From contig JBHGBM010000037.1 of the NCBI GenBank assembly GCA_041946965.1, positions 1 to 49,046 of the forward strand: a stretch of DNA of 49,046 nucleotides, read 5' to 3'. Each line of letters begins with the position of its first letter. Within the stretch, counting starts at the first letter, position 1. This document shows, in pieces, positions 32,649 to 40,194 of this stretch. Position numbers and translations under genes: made by a program. The notes below the pieces were generated by a model. That model searched no databases. It was not told where the DNA came from and saw only the letters and a list, made by a program, of their open reading frames with translations. This DNA is from JBHGBM01 sp041946965 (GTDB lineage Bacteria; Acidobacteriota; Terriglobia; Bryobacterales; Bryobacteraceae).

Positions 32649-33583
32649 GCGGCCCTCCGTTCTTCGGCTTCGATGAGGGCCACGAACACGTCTTCCATGG
32701 AAGGCTCGATGCGCTCCAGCCGGCGTATGTCGATGCCGCGCGGCGGGAGTTTGGCCGTGAGCCGCTCCACGGCGGCGGCGGCATCGGCGACAGTGACGTG
32801 CAGGCCGCCTCCGAACACGGCGACGTCGAACACTCCCGGCTCGCCCTCGAGCGCGCGCATGGTGGCCAGGGGGTCCGAGGTATCGAGGCGCAGCAACGCG
32901 CCCGTGCGCAGTTCGCGCCGGAGTTGCGCCGGCGGACCCATGGCGATGATGCGCCCGCGGTACATCAGCGAAATGCGGTGGCAGTATTCGGCCTCATCCA
33001 TGTAGTGGGTGCTGACGAAAATGGTGTGGCCGCCGGCGGCGAGGCTGTAGATCAGGTCCCAAAAGGCCCGGCGCGCGATGGGATCCACGCCTGAAGTCGG
33101 CTCGTCCAGGAACAGGATGGAAGGCTCGTGCAGGATGGCGCAGCCGAGCGCCAGCCGCTGTTTCCAGCCCCCGGCCAGCAGGCGCGTCATATCGCCGCGG
33201 CGCTCCCCCAAGCCGGCCATTTCGAGCACGTATTCGCGCCGGGCGGCGCGGCGTTCGCGCGGAACGCCGTAAATGCCCGCGAAGAAGTCCACGTTCTCCT
33301 CGACTTTCAGATCGTCGTAGAGCGAGAACTTCTGCGACATGTAGCCGATGCGGCCGCGCACGATCTCCGGTTCGGCCGCCACGTCGTGGCCGTCCACCAG
33401 GGCGCGTCCGGCGGTGGGCCGCAGCAAACCGCACAGGATCCGTATGGTGGTGGACTTGCCCGCGCCGTTGGGGCCCAGAAAGCCGAAGATCTCGCCCTTG
33501 GGCACCTGGAAGCTCACCTTGTCCACGGCGGTGAAGGCGCCGAACGACTTGGTGAGGTTCTCGACCTCGACGGCGAAGCTCAT
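32645..33583 (-). CDS. ABC transporter ATP-binding protein, second ATPase (YbhF C-half-like)
   Basis: The 312-residue ATPase has Walker A GPNGAGKST, a Q-loop MSQKFSLYDD, Walker B ILFLDEPTSGVD and the H-loop STHYMDEAE. The usual LSGGQ signature is replaced by LLAGGWKQRL, a deviation also known for the second half of YbhF-type proteins. About 70 C-terminal residues extend past the ATPase core. ATG 33583 overlaps the stop of the first ATPase gene by 4 nt; the open frame upstream is antisense-like noise. In E. coli YbhF both ATPase units are fused, and here they are separate genes. Confidence 0.93.
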   Translation of the reverse strand: MSFAVEVENLTKSFGAFTAVDKVSFQVPKGEIFGFLGPNGAGKSTTIRILCGLLRPTAGRALVDGHDVAAEPEIVRGRIGYMSQKFSLYDDLKVEENVDFFAGIYGVPRERRAARREYVLEMAGLGERRGDMTRLLAGGWKQRLALGCAILHEPSILFLDEPTSGVDPIARRAFWDLIYSLAAGGHTIFVSTHYMDEAEYCHRISLMYRGRIIAMGPPAQLRRELRTGALLRLDTSDPLATMRALEGEPGVFDVAVFGGGLHVTVADAAAAVERLTAKLPPRGIDIRRLERIEPSMEDVFVALIEAEERRAA

Positions 33584-34293
33584 GCGGCCTCCCGGATCAG
33601 CGCAATGAAGGCGTCCTCGAGCGAAGCGTACCCGCCGCGCACCGCCTCCGGGGTGTCGCAGCGGATGAGCCGCCCGCGGTGCATCAGCCCCACGCGGTTG
33701 GCGCGCTCGGCTTCGTCCAGGTACGCGGTAGTCATCACGATGGTCATACCGTCTTTGAGCAACTGGTAGAGAATGGCCCAGAAATCGCGGCGCGAAACGG
33801 GGTCCACGCCGTTGGTGGGCTCGTCGAGGAACAGGATCTCCGGCTTGTGCAGCAGGGTACACATGAGCGCCAGCTTCTGTTTCATGCCGCCGGAGAGGCG
33901 CGCCGCCTGGCGCTCCCGGAACGGCTCCATGCGCGTCATGTGCAGCAGGCGCGGGGCGATCCGGGCGCGCTCCGCCGCGGTGATGCCGAACACGTCCGCG
34001 TAAAAATCCATATTCTCTTCGACGGTGAGGTCGCCGTAGAGGCCGAAGCGCTGGGCCATGTACCCGATGCGGTCCTTCACCAGCGCAGGATGGCGCGCCA
34101 CGTCGTAGCCCGCCACGTGCGCTTCTCCCGAAGTGGGGTCGAGCAGGCCGCAGAGCATGCGCAACGTGGTGGTCTTCCCCGCCCCGTCCGGCCCCACCAG
34201 CCCGAAGATCTCGCCCTTCCCGATCTCCAGGTTCAGGCGGTCCACGGCGGTGAGCGCTCCGAAGCGCCGCGTCAGGCCGCGCGTGCGGATCAC
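33580..34293 (-). CDS. ABC transporter ATP-binding protein, first ATPase (YbhF N-half-like)
   Basis: The 237-residue ATPase has all canonical motifs: GPDGAGKTT, a Q-loop MAQRFGLYGD, the signature LSGGMKQKLAL, Walker B ILFLDEPTNGVD and the H-loop TTAYLDEAE. The GTG start at 34293 overlaps the HlyD stop by 4 nt (GTGA); GGAG lies ~10 nt upstream. The frame is open further back, through the HlyD gene, but only from 34293 does the product resemble an ATPase. It likely pairs with the ATPase encoded next to form the asymmetric NBD dimer. Confidence 0.93.
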   Translation of the reverse strand: MIRTRGLTRRFGALTAVDRLNLEIGKGEIFGLVGPDGAGKTTTLRMLCGLLDPTSGEAHVAGYDVARHPALVKDRIGYMAQRFGLYGDLTVEENMDFYADVFGITAAERARIAPRLLHMTRMEPFRERQAARLSGGMKQKLALMCTLLHKPEILFLDEPTNGVDPVSRRDFWAILYQLLKDGMTIVMTTAYLDEAERANRVGLMHRGRLIRCDTPEAVRGGYASLEDAFIALIREAA

Positions 34294-35456
34294 AGCAGGA
34301 TCTCCGCGTCCACCGGCATGTTGTTCTTCAGCTCGCGGTTGGGATTTTCCACATCGATCTTCACGCGGTAGACGAGTTTCACACGCTCCTCCCGGGTCTG
34401 GATCTGCTTGGGGGTGAACTCGGCTTCCGAGGCGATGAAGGTCACGCGCCCCCAGTAAATCTTGCCGGGGAAAGAGTCCGTAGTGACTCTTACCTTGGCG
34501 CCGAGCTTGACGCGGCCGAGATCGCGCTCGGAGATGTAGCCGCGCACCCACGGGTGATCGACGTCGCCGACGGTCAAGACCGCAACCCCGGGCGCCACCA
34601 CCTCGCCGGGTTCCGCCGATTTGACCAGCACCACGCCGCTCACCGGCGAGACCGCCTCGGTGTCGGCAAGCTGCGCTTCGACGAGCGCGATCTGCGCCCT
34701 GGCGCGCGCGATCTCGGCGGTGCGGGCGGCGATCTCCTGCTCGCGGCGGCGCGTTTCGATCTGGTTGGCCTGCGCCGCTTGCAGGCCGGCGCGGGCGCGA
34801 TTGAGGACTTCGGCCTGCGCCGCGATGGTCTCGCTGCGCGGCCCTTCGGCGACCAGCGCCGCCCGCTGCTCGACCTGCCGCAGCGCGGCGGCCGCGGCTT
34901 CGTGCCGGGCGCGGAACTGGTCGAACTGCGAGGTGGAGATGTCGTCGTCTTTATAGAGCTTCTGCGCGCGCTCGAAATCTTTCGCCGCGCGCTCGGCCTC
35001 GGCCCGCGCGGCGGCCACCGCGGCCCGCGCTTCCTGGATCTCCTGAGGACGGGAGCCGGTCTTGAGTTCCTGCAACCGGGCCTCGGCCGCCCCGATGTCG
35101 GCGTGGCGGGCGGCGAGGTCCGCGGCCACGCTCTCGCGCTGCCATTCGAGCGCCGTGCGCGCCTGCGCCAGTTGCGCTTCCGCCGCGGCGAGCGCGGCGC
35201 GCTGCGCTTCGCGCTGCTGAAGCAGTTGCTCGCGGTCCAGCCGCGCCACCACCTGCCCCTGCCGCACCGCGTCGCCCTCGTCCACGTTGCGCTCCACGAT
35301 GCGGCCCGCCGTCTTGAACGAGATATCCGCCTGGTGCAACTCCAGGTTGCCCGAGATCAGGATGCGGTCGTCCGGCTGCTTGCGAAAGCGCGTCAACGCG
35401 AAGCCGCCGGCAATCACCACGACGGCCACGGGCACGATGATCAGTTTCTTCTTCAT
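34290..35456 (-). CDS. HlyD-family periplasmic adaptor (YbhG-like)
   Basis: The 388-residue membrane-fusion protein has one N-terminal TM anchor (MKKKLIIVPVAVVVIAGGFAL), a split biotinyl-lipoyl domain (ISFKTAGRIVERNVDEGDAV and AVSPVSGVVLVKSAEPGEVV), a long alpha-helical hairpin (~85-265, very Ala/Glu/Arg-rich) and a beta-barrel end (GAKVRVTTDSFPGKIYWG). It links the ABC permeases to the TolC-type channel. AGTAGGAG gives a ribosome site just before ATG 35456. Operon position between the tolC-like and ATPase genes supports the tripartite export role. Confidence 0.94.
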   Translation of the reverse strand: MKKKLIIVPVAVVVIAGGFALTRFRKQPDDRILISGNLELHQADISFKTAGRIVERNVDEGDAVRQGQVVARLDREQLLQQREAQRAALAAAEAQLAQARTALEWQRESVAADLAARHADIGAAEARLQELKTGSRPQEIQEARAAVAAARAEAERAAKDFERAQKLYKDDDISTSQFDQFRARHEAAAAALRQVEQRAALVAEGPRSETIAAQAEVLNRARAGLQAAQANQIETRRREQEIAARTAEIARARAQIALVEAQLADTEAVSPVSGVVLVKSAEPGEVVAPGVAVLTVGDVDHPWVRGYISERDLGRVKLGAKVRVTTDSFPGKIYWGRVTFIASEAEFTPKQIQTREERVKLVYRVKIDVENPNRELKNNMPVDAEILL

Positions 35457-35465
35457 GGGCGGCTC

Positions 35466-36785
35466 CTACTGCAACAGTTCGCGGCGGATCGTGCCGGTGG
35501 CTTGCGCCAGGTCGATGCGCGCCAGATTGTGGTTGAAAAGCGCGGCCGTCTGGTTGTCTCTCGCGCGCTCCAGCCGCGTCTGCGCGTCGGTGACCTCGAG
35601 TCCCGTGGCTACGCCCGCCTGGTAGCGGCGCCGCGCCTGGGTGAGCTCGCTTTCGGCTAGCGCAAGGCCCTCGCGCGCCACTTCGACCTGCTCGGCGGCG
35701 GAGGCCAGCGCGTCGAGCGCGAGGCGGATCTCCAGGTCCACCTGTTCCTTCAGGTCGCGGGTGCGCACCACTTCGGCGCGGTACTGCGAGGCCGCTTCGG
35801 CGCGGCGCGCATCGCGGCGGCCGCCGTCGAAAAGCGGCACCCGCAAACTGATCCCGTAGGTCCGGGTGGGAAGCATGCTGCCGAAACCCGTGCCGATGGA
35901 TCCGTAGTCGCCGAAGGCGGCCACCGTGGGCAGCCGTTCCCACTTCACCGCGCCGGAGGCCAGGCGCGCGCCCGATTCGCGCTCCTGCTGCGCCAGCACA
36001 TCCGCGCGCTCCTTCAAGGCGCGGGTTTTCGCCTCGCCCAGCGTGACCGGGTCCACGGGAGTGAATTCGAGCTTCGCGGCGGGCTGTATGGGGGTGTCGA
36101 GCCGCAGCCCGATGGCGCGCGCCAGCTCGAGTTGCGCGCGGCGGCGCTCGTTCTCCGCCACCAGCAGGCGCTGGCGCTCGCTCGAAAGCTGCACCCGCGC
36201 GCGGGTGATCTCGATGCCGGTTCCCGTGCCGGCGCGTTTCTGGCTTTCCGCGAGCTCCAGCACGGAGCCGGCCAGGGTAACGTTGGCTCGCACGGCTTCG
36301 ACGTCGGCATCGGCCTTGAGCAGCCGCAGGTAGGCGCGGGCCACCTGCGCGGCCACCTGGTCTTCCGTGACGGTGCGTTCGGCCCGGGCGGCGTCCAACC
36401 CGGAGCGTGCCGACTGGAAACGGCGAATCGAGGCGAAATCGAAGATGCTCTGGCTGCCCGTGGCGCGCGCGTCCAGCACGTTGAACGGACCCACGGTGGC
36501 GGGGAAGCGGAAGCCGGAGAGGGGCAGGTCGAAGCGGATGCCCATGGCGGCAAGGTTACGCGTGAGATTCTGCCCGGTGAAGCCGGCTTCGAAGTTCGGC
36601 AGCAGGGCCGCGCGGGCCTGCGCCGCCCGCGTTTCAGCCTGCCGCACCATTTCGGCGGAAATCTGCACGCGCGCGCTGCCCTCGGGCGAAAGCGCCAGTT
36701 CCACGGCGCGCTTCAGGGTCAGTTGCAGCGGCTCGCCTTCGGCGGCGAGCGCCATCAATGGAATGAATAAAGTAAACAGCTTCAT
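35466..36785 (-). CDS. TolC-family outer-membrane efflux channel
   Basis: The 439-residue protein has a signal peptide (MKLFTLFIPLMALAAEGEP) and two related OEP halves with the usual helical/strand pattern (LTLKRAVELALS; AYLRLLKADADVEAVRANVTLA; RVPLFDGGRRDARRAEAASQY; RRRYQAGVATGLEVTDAQTRL). It provides the outer-membrane exit duct for the operon's pump. ATG 36785 overlaps the TetR stop by 4 nt; codons upstream in frame are antisense to tetR's end. In E. coli the comparable CecR-YbhGFSR locus lacks its own TolC, so this operon is self-contained. Confidence 0.93.
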   Translation of the reverse strand: MKLFTLFIPLMALAAEGEPLQLTLKRAVELALSPEGSARVQISAEMVRQAETRAAQARAALLPNFEAGFTGQNLTRNLAAMGIRFDLPLSGFRFPATVGPFNVLDARATGSQSIFDFASIRRFQSARSGLDAARAERTVTEDQVAAQVARAYLRLLKADADVEAVRANVTLAGSVLELAESQKRAGTGTGIEITRARVQLSSERQRLLVAENERRRAQLELARAIGLRLDTPIQPAAKLEFTPVDPVTLGEAKTRALKERADVLAQQERESGARLASGAVKWERLPTVAAFGDYGSIGTGFGSMLPTRTYGISLRVPLFDGGRRDARRAEAASQYRAEVVRTRDLKEQVDLEIRLALDALASAAEQVEVAREGLALAESELTQARRRYQAGVATGLEVTDAQTRLERARDNQTAALFNHNLARIDLAQATGTIRRELLQ

Positions 36786-37375
36786 TGAGGCCCTCCGGCG
36801 CGGAGACCCGCGCAAAGGAAAGCGATGATGCGCGCCTGCGACCGCCCGATGTCTTCTCCGGCGCCGAGGCCGCGCACGCCCTGCGCCATCACCCCGATGG
36901 CGAGCAACAGGCGGCGCCCGAGCTCCTCCTCGGACAGCCCCGGCAGCGCGCGCCGCAACGCCGCGCTGAAGCTGGCGAACAGATCGCCGAATTGCGCGCG
37001 CAGGAAACCCGGCAGCATTTCGCTTTCCGTGTAGAGACGCGCCAGCAGCTTGGGGAACATGCGGCCGCCCGGCTGCGCCACCATGCGGACCGTGGGAGCG
37101 ATGAACGCCTCGGCCACCTGTTCGAGCGGCACGGGTGCGCCGCCGGCGGCCCGCTCGAATTCGGCCAGCATGGCCAGGCGCTCGTGGTTCAGCGGCTCCA
37201 CGCGCCGTAGAATGACGGCTTTGAGCAGCTCTTCCTTGGAGCCGAAGTGGTAGTGGATCGACGCCAGGTTCACCCCCGCCGTACTGATGACGCCGCGCAG
37301 TGATGTTGCAGCGTAGCCGTTTTCGGCGAAAGCCTGCTCGGCGGCGTCGAGGATGCGGTTCTTAGTGTCTTTCAT
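36782..37375 (-). CDS. TetR/AcrR-family repressor (CecR-like)
   Basis: The 197-residue regulator has a TetR helix-turn-helix at residues 7-55 (RILDAAEQAFAENGYAATSL, then GVNLASIHYHFGSKEELL) and a CecR-type C-terminal ligand domain (~85-190). It is the first gene of a seven-gene efflux operon and overlaps the TolC gene by 4 nt. The promoter's -10 box lies inside a perfect 19-nt palindrome, so autorepression with induction by an exported compound is the expected circuit. ATG 37375 lies only about 10 nt after the predicted transcription start and has no clear ribosome site. Confidence 0.93.
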   Translation of the reverse strand: MKDTKNRILDAAEQAFAENGYAATSLRGVISTAGVNLASIHYHFGSKEELLKAVILRRVEPLNHERLAMLAEFERAAGGAPVPLEQVAEAFIAPTVRMVAQPGGRMFPKLLARLYTESEMLPGFLRAQFGDLFASFSAALRRALPGLSEEELGRRLLLAIGVMAQGVRGLGAGEDIGRSQARIIAFLCAGLRAGGPQ

Positions 37376-37380
37376 TCAAA

Positions 37381-37399
37381 CGTATGATTTAATCATACG
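37381..37399. promoter_or_regulatory. Palindromic TetR-type operator
   Basis: A perfect 19-nt palindrome has 9-bp arms CGTATGATT/AATCATACG around a central T. It covers the -10 box (37392-37397) of the tetR operon. A partial copy of the half-site, TGATCATAC, follows at 37403-37411, inside the -10/-35 spacer. The arrangement fits steric repression by the adjacent TetR protein. Confidence 0.8.
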
Positions 37400-37420
37400 A
37401 CCTGATCATACTTATGTCAA
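37392..37420 (-). promoter_or_regulatory. Sigma-70-type promoter of the tetR-efflux operon
   Basis: On the minus strand a perfect -35 TTGACA (37420-37415), exactly 17 nt of spacer, and -10 TATGAT (37397-37392, five of six) form one of the clearest promoters in the window. Initiation is expected near 37385, giving a 5' leader of only about 10 nt before the tetR ATG. Confidence 0.82.
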
Positions 37421-37431
37421 GGGCGAGTTTG

Positions 37432-38496
37432 TCAGCTCAGCCGCAGGTTGGCTTCGGCCGCGGCATCCAGACCGGTGAATTCGCCGCGCTGGAGCTTGGG
37501 GAAGGCGGCCGCGGCGATCATGGCGGCGTTATCGGTCGAGAGTCCAGGTGTAGGGAAATAAACGGGATACGGAAGCCGTGCGGCTTCCGCCGCAGCGCGC
37601 AGTCCGGAGTTGCAGGCCACCCCGCCGCCCACGATCAGGCTGCGCGCCTGGATGTTCTCTGCGGCGGCGGCGGCGCGCCGCAGCAGTTCCTCGATGACGG
37701 TTCGCTGGAAGGATGCCACCAGGTCGAGGGTGCGCTGTGGGGTGACGTCCCGCCAATCGGCCGTGGACGGACGCGGGTTGCGCCGCAGCAGTTCGCGCCG
37801 GCGTTCGATCTCCTCGGCCATACCGTTGGCCTGCACCCAGCGGAGCACGGCGGTCTTAAGCCCACTGAAGCTGAAATCCAGCGTGTTTCCCTTCATCTTC
37901 GCCAGGGTGAACCTCACCGCCAGCGGATCCCCGTAGGGAGCCAGGCGATCGATCACGGGTCCGCCGGGGTAGCCGAAGCCCAGCAGCTTGGCGACCTTGT
38001 CAAAGGCCTCGCCGGCGGCATCGTCGCGTGTGCGCCCCAGCAGCCGGTAACGGCTATCCTCTTTCACTTCAAACAGATGAGTGTGCCCGCCGCTCACCAC
38101 CAGGGCGAGTGCCGGGTACTCCACGGGGTTCTCCAAAACCACCGCGTGGATGTGCCCCTCAATGTGATTCACCCCGATCAGCGGGATCCCGCGCACGAAG
38201 GAAAGCGCCTTGGCGTAGGTAAGCCCCACCAGCAGCGACCCCACCAGCCCGGGGCCCACGGTGGCGGCGACGGCGTCCAGACCCGCCAGACCGGTCTCCG
38301 CGCGCGCCAGCGCCTCCCTGACCACCGGCACGATGGCCCGCAGGTGCTCCCGGGAGGCCAGTTCCGGCACCACGCCGCCGTATTTTCCGTGCACGTCGAG
38401 CTGCGAAGCCACCACCGAAGAGAGCACGCGGGCGCCATCTTCCACCACCGCCGCGGCGGTCTCATCGCACGACGATTCAATTCCGAGTATCCGCAC
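37432..38496 (-). CDS. tsaD: tRNA N6-adenosine threonylcarbamoyltransferase TsaD
   Basis: The 354-residue ASKHA-fold enzyme transfers threonylcarbamoyl from TC-AMP to A37 of ANN-decoding tRNAs, working with TsaB and TsaE. The N terminus MRILGIESSCDETAAAVV is diagnostic. Metal ligands H111 and H115 lie in HIEGHIH, followed by VVSGGHTHLF, FSFSGLKTAV and VGGGVACN. The start codon is GTG. Its gene ends 56 bp before the divergently regulated tetR start (same strand) and begins 34 nt after the NYN gene's stop, so it may share a transcript with that gene or have its own promoter. Confidence 0.97.
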   Translation of the reverse strand: MRILGIESSCDETAAAVVEDGARVLSSVVASQLDVHGKYGGVVPELASREHLRAIVPVVREALARAETGLAGLDAVAATVGPGLVGSLLVGLTYAKALSFVRGIPLIGVNHIEGHIHAVVLENPVEYPALALVVSGGHTHLFEVKEDSRYRLLGRTRDDAAGEAFDKVAKLLGFGYPGGPVIDRLAPYGDPLAVRFTLAKMKGNTLDFSFSGLKTAVLRWVQANGMAEEIERRRELLRRNPRPSTADWRDVTPQRTLDLVASFQRTVIEELLRRAAAAAENIQARSLIVGGGVACNSGLRAAAEAARLPYPVYFPTPGLSTDNAAMIAAAAFPKLQRGEFTGLDAAAEANLRLS

Positions 38497-38530
38497 CTGG
38501 GCAGTGTCCTAAATCTGCTTTGACGGGACG

Positions 38531-39334
38531 TTATGGCCCAACAGCGGGAGAAACCAGGGGAGGAGCAGGGGCCGTGTGGGGCCGGAACCGCATGTGTTTC
38601 AGGATGGCATCATAGGGCATTTCAACGGTGCGGTCGGTGGCCTGGTTGAGTCGTCGGGCACCGCCGGGGAGCACGCGCCCGTCCCGCTTGAGGAATGAGA
38701 CGTTGACGATCTGTTTGCCGCTATCCTTGGCGGCCTGCACTGCGGGAACGTAATCCTGATCGCCGGATACGATTATCCCAATATCGTAGATGTTGCGGAG
38801 TTCCAAAAGGTCGGTCGCGAGATTCACATCAACGGCCTTCTCCTGCCCGAACTGCTGTGTGAAGAGATTATAATGGATTGAACCGGCCCGGCGGAACTCG
38901 ATGGCATCAAAGCGGCTGGTTATGCCATCCTGGAACACTTTCCAGCCATCGAAGCGATTCTTCATGTTTCGTTCACGCCTGAGAAGGTCGTTCGCCTTGT
39001 TGATGATCCAAGCCTGTTTGTCGGCTGGATCTTGAATTGCCGCCAAATCCTGAACGCACTTCCTGTCGCCGCTTAGCACCCGCTCCAGTTTGGACGGATC
39101 AACCAGCAGGCGCTTTAGCCCCCAGGGACGAAAGTCGATATTTTCGACTACGTACCAATAAGCCCGCAAGCGCGAGGTGGCCTTGGCTTCCGCCACCAAG
39201 GCATCAAAGAATCCTGCCCAGTCGGCATTCTTGGGAAGGTAGTCGGCGGGATTGAACTCCTCGCGAAACAGGTCAATCAAGGAATGCCGGAGGTTCTCAC
39301 CGTCTACAAATATACAGGCGCATCCAGTTGTCAT
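38531..39334 (-). CDS. NYN-domain (PIN-like) ribonuclease protein
   Basis: The 267-residue protein shows the NYN nuclease fold of the LabA type: D11 in IFVDGENL, then D169 and D175 (KAVDVNLATDLLELR), and D192/D194 in IIVSGDQDYVPAV, which together form the expected acidic metal site. NYN proteins cut RNA and occur in RNA processing, defence and toxin contexts. Base composition is clearly lower in G+C than neighbours (31 of 60 in 38761-38820 against 47 of 60 in 38281-38340), suggesting transfer. ATG 39334 has no ribosome site and sits directly after a terminator-like hairpin and T-tract; the upstream in-frame codons are read-through of that structure. Confidence 0.85.
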   Translation of the reverse strand: MTTGCACIFVDGENLRHSLIDLFREEFNPADYLPKNADWAGFFDALVAEAKATSRLRAYWYVVENIDFRPWGLKRLLVDPSKLERVLSGDRKCVQDLAAIQDPADKQAWIINKANDLLRRERNMKNRFDGWKVFQDGITSRFDAIEFRRAGSIHYNLFTQQFGQEKAVDVNLATDLLELRNIYDIGIIVSGDQDYVPAVQAAKDSGKQIVNVSFLKRDGRVLPGGARRLNQATDRTVEMPYDAILKHMRFRPHTAPAPPLVSPAVGP

Positions 39335-39368
39335 AAAAACGAAAAAGGGAGGCGCCCAGCCTCCCTTT
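39335..39368 (-). terminator. Intrinsic-terminator-like hairpin immediately before the NYN start
   Basis: Arms at 39344-39353 and 39359-39368 (AAAGGGAGGC and GCCTCCCTTT, 10 bp) enclose a 5-nt loop. On the minus strand the hairpin is followed by TTTTTCGTTTTT running into the NYN ATG. This has the form of a Rho-independent terminator for a transcript travelling towards the NYN gene. It may limit read-through or act as an attenuator. Confidence 0.75.
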
Positions 39369-39409
39369 GTGCTTCCCCAGACACGCAATCTGGGGAGAAG
39401 TGAAGTCCA
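39337..39409 (-). ncRNA. Candidate short structured leader RNA upstream of the NYN gene
   Basis: A transcript from the promoter at 39416-39445 would begin near 39409 and end at the T-tract, giving about 72 nt. It would contain a first hairpin (39374-39396: TCCCCAGA/TCTGGGGA arms, 7-nt loop) and then the terminator hairpin. It could be a stable small RNA or a 5' attenuator controlling the nuclease. Existence, ends and function are inferred; no known RNA family was recognised. Confidence 0.45.
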
Positions 39410-39415
39410 GTCAAC

Positions 39416-39445
39416 ATGATAGATGCAATTGCGCCTTGAATGCAA
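39416..39445 (-). promoter_or_regulatory. Candidate promoter of the NYN leader
   Basis: Minus-strand TTGCAT (39445-39440) and TATCAT (39421-39416, five of six to consensus) are 18 nt apart. The -35 match is only four of six. Initiation would fall near 39409, leaving a 75-nt leader before the NYN ATG. Confidence 0.5.
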
Positions 39446-39962
39446 CACCAAACCCATGGGACGGTGCCAAACTCCATACAAACGATTGATTTCAAGCGGC
39501 TTTCATGCCAAAGAATTTTCCCGCCTCCGGTCCCACGAAGCCTTGTGGGATTCCTTACTTGCGCACAAAGGCCCAAAGAAGGACAGCGAAACCGCCACAG
39601 ACTATTGCGGTGCTTACCGAAGCGTGCTGACATAGGAACGGTGATCCTCGTGTGGTTTTTAGTGCGCGGAACCTTCGGGGGGTGGCCTACTGCTCGCTTC
39701 TTCCGCATCGCCGCGAGCTCTTGGTAAATGTTCCGAGCCGTGCTTGCGCGCCGTCTCGGAACCGCCCTTGTGCCCGAGTGCTACGGCTCGTGTCATGCGT
39801 TTGTGGCTCCCTCCCTCGAGAATGCGCGCTGACACAACGCCCGTGTCACCGCTCCCCCGGGAATGCAAGCGTTCGCTGCTCTTGATTCAGCGTAGTTTTC
39901 AGACACTGTCCGCACCTGCTACCACTGTAACGCGCCGCTTTTTATTGCATCATGGTAGTGGA
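39446..39962. other. Non-coding stretch with dyads, no convincing gene
   Basis: No open frame here has a protein-like composition or a family match. I see dyads, including GTTCCGAG (39730-39737) with CTCGGAAC (39755-39762), and the near-repeats GTGTCA/TGACAC around 39794-39836. I looked for RNase P, tmRNA, SRP RNA and group II intron signatures and found none. The composition is lower in G+C than the flanks. It could hold an unrecognised structured RNA or the remains of an inserted element. Confidence 0.4.
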
Positions 39963-40148
39963 ATGCCTATCTACGAGTATCGCTGCGCCAAGTGCGGCGG
40001 CAGCTTTGAAAAGCTGCGCAAGATACAGGATGCCGACGCTCCCACCGAATGCCCGTACTGCGAGTCTGAAGAGACCGAGCGGCAGCTCTCGACCTTCTCC
40101 AGCGGTTTCGGCTGTTGCAGCGCGCCTTCGGCCAGCGGCTTCCGGTGA
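39963..40148 (+). CDS. FmdB-family zinc-ribbon regulatory protein
   Basis: The 61-residue protein starts MPIYEYRCAKCGGSFEKL and carries a CxxC...CxxC ribbon (C8, C11 and the later ECPYCES pair), followed by a Ser/Gly-rich tail with CC. That is the FmdB/'putative regulatory protein' zinc ribbon, of unknown exact role. The ORF extends upstream with no similarity; ATG 39963 gives the canonical family start, with GGTAGTGG as a modest ribosome site. It precedes the copper genes by 46 nt, though a functional link is not established. Confidence 0.85.
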   Translation: MPIYEYRCAKCGGSFEKLRKIQDADAPTECPYCESEETERQLSTFSSGFGCCSAPSASGFR

Positions 40149-40160
40149 GGGTAGGGGTGC

Positions 40161-40177
40161 GCGGCCGGTCCGGCCGC
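40161..40177. repeat. Perfect 17-nt palindrome upstream of copZ
   Basis: Eight-bp arms GCGGCCGG/CCGGCCGC flank a single T. The element sits between fmdB and copZ, 17 nt before the copZ ATG. It may be a REP-like hairpin related in style to the element at 541-599, or an operator. Its GC-only composition differs from CueR/CsoR sites. Confidence 0.5.
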
Positions 40178-40194
40178 ATGGAAAGGCGTAGAGT

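Noticed and set aside
39446..39962. RNase P RNA, tmRNA, SRP RNA or group II intron in the gene-free stretch
   Set aside because: None of their conserved core sequences is present on either strand by eye.
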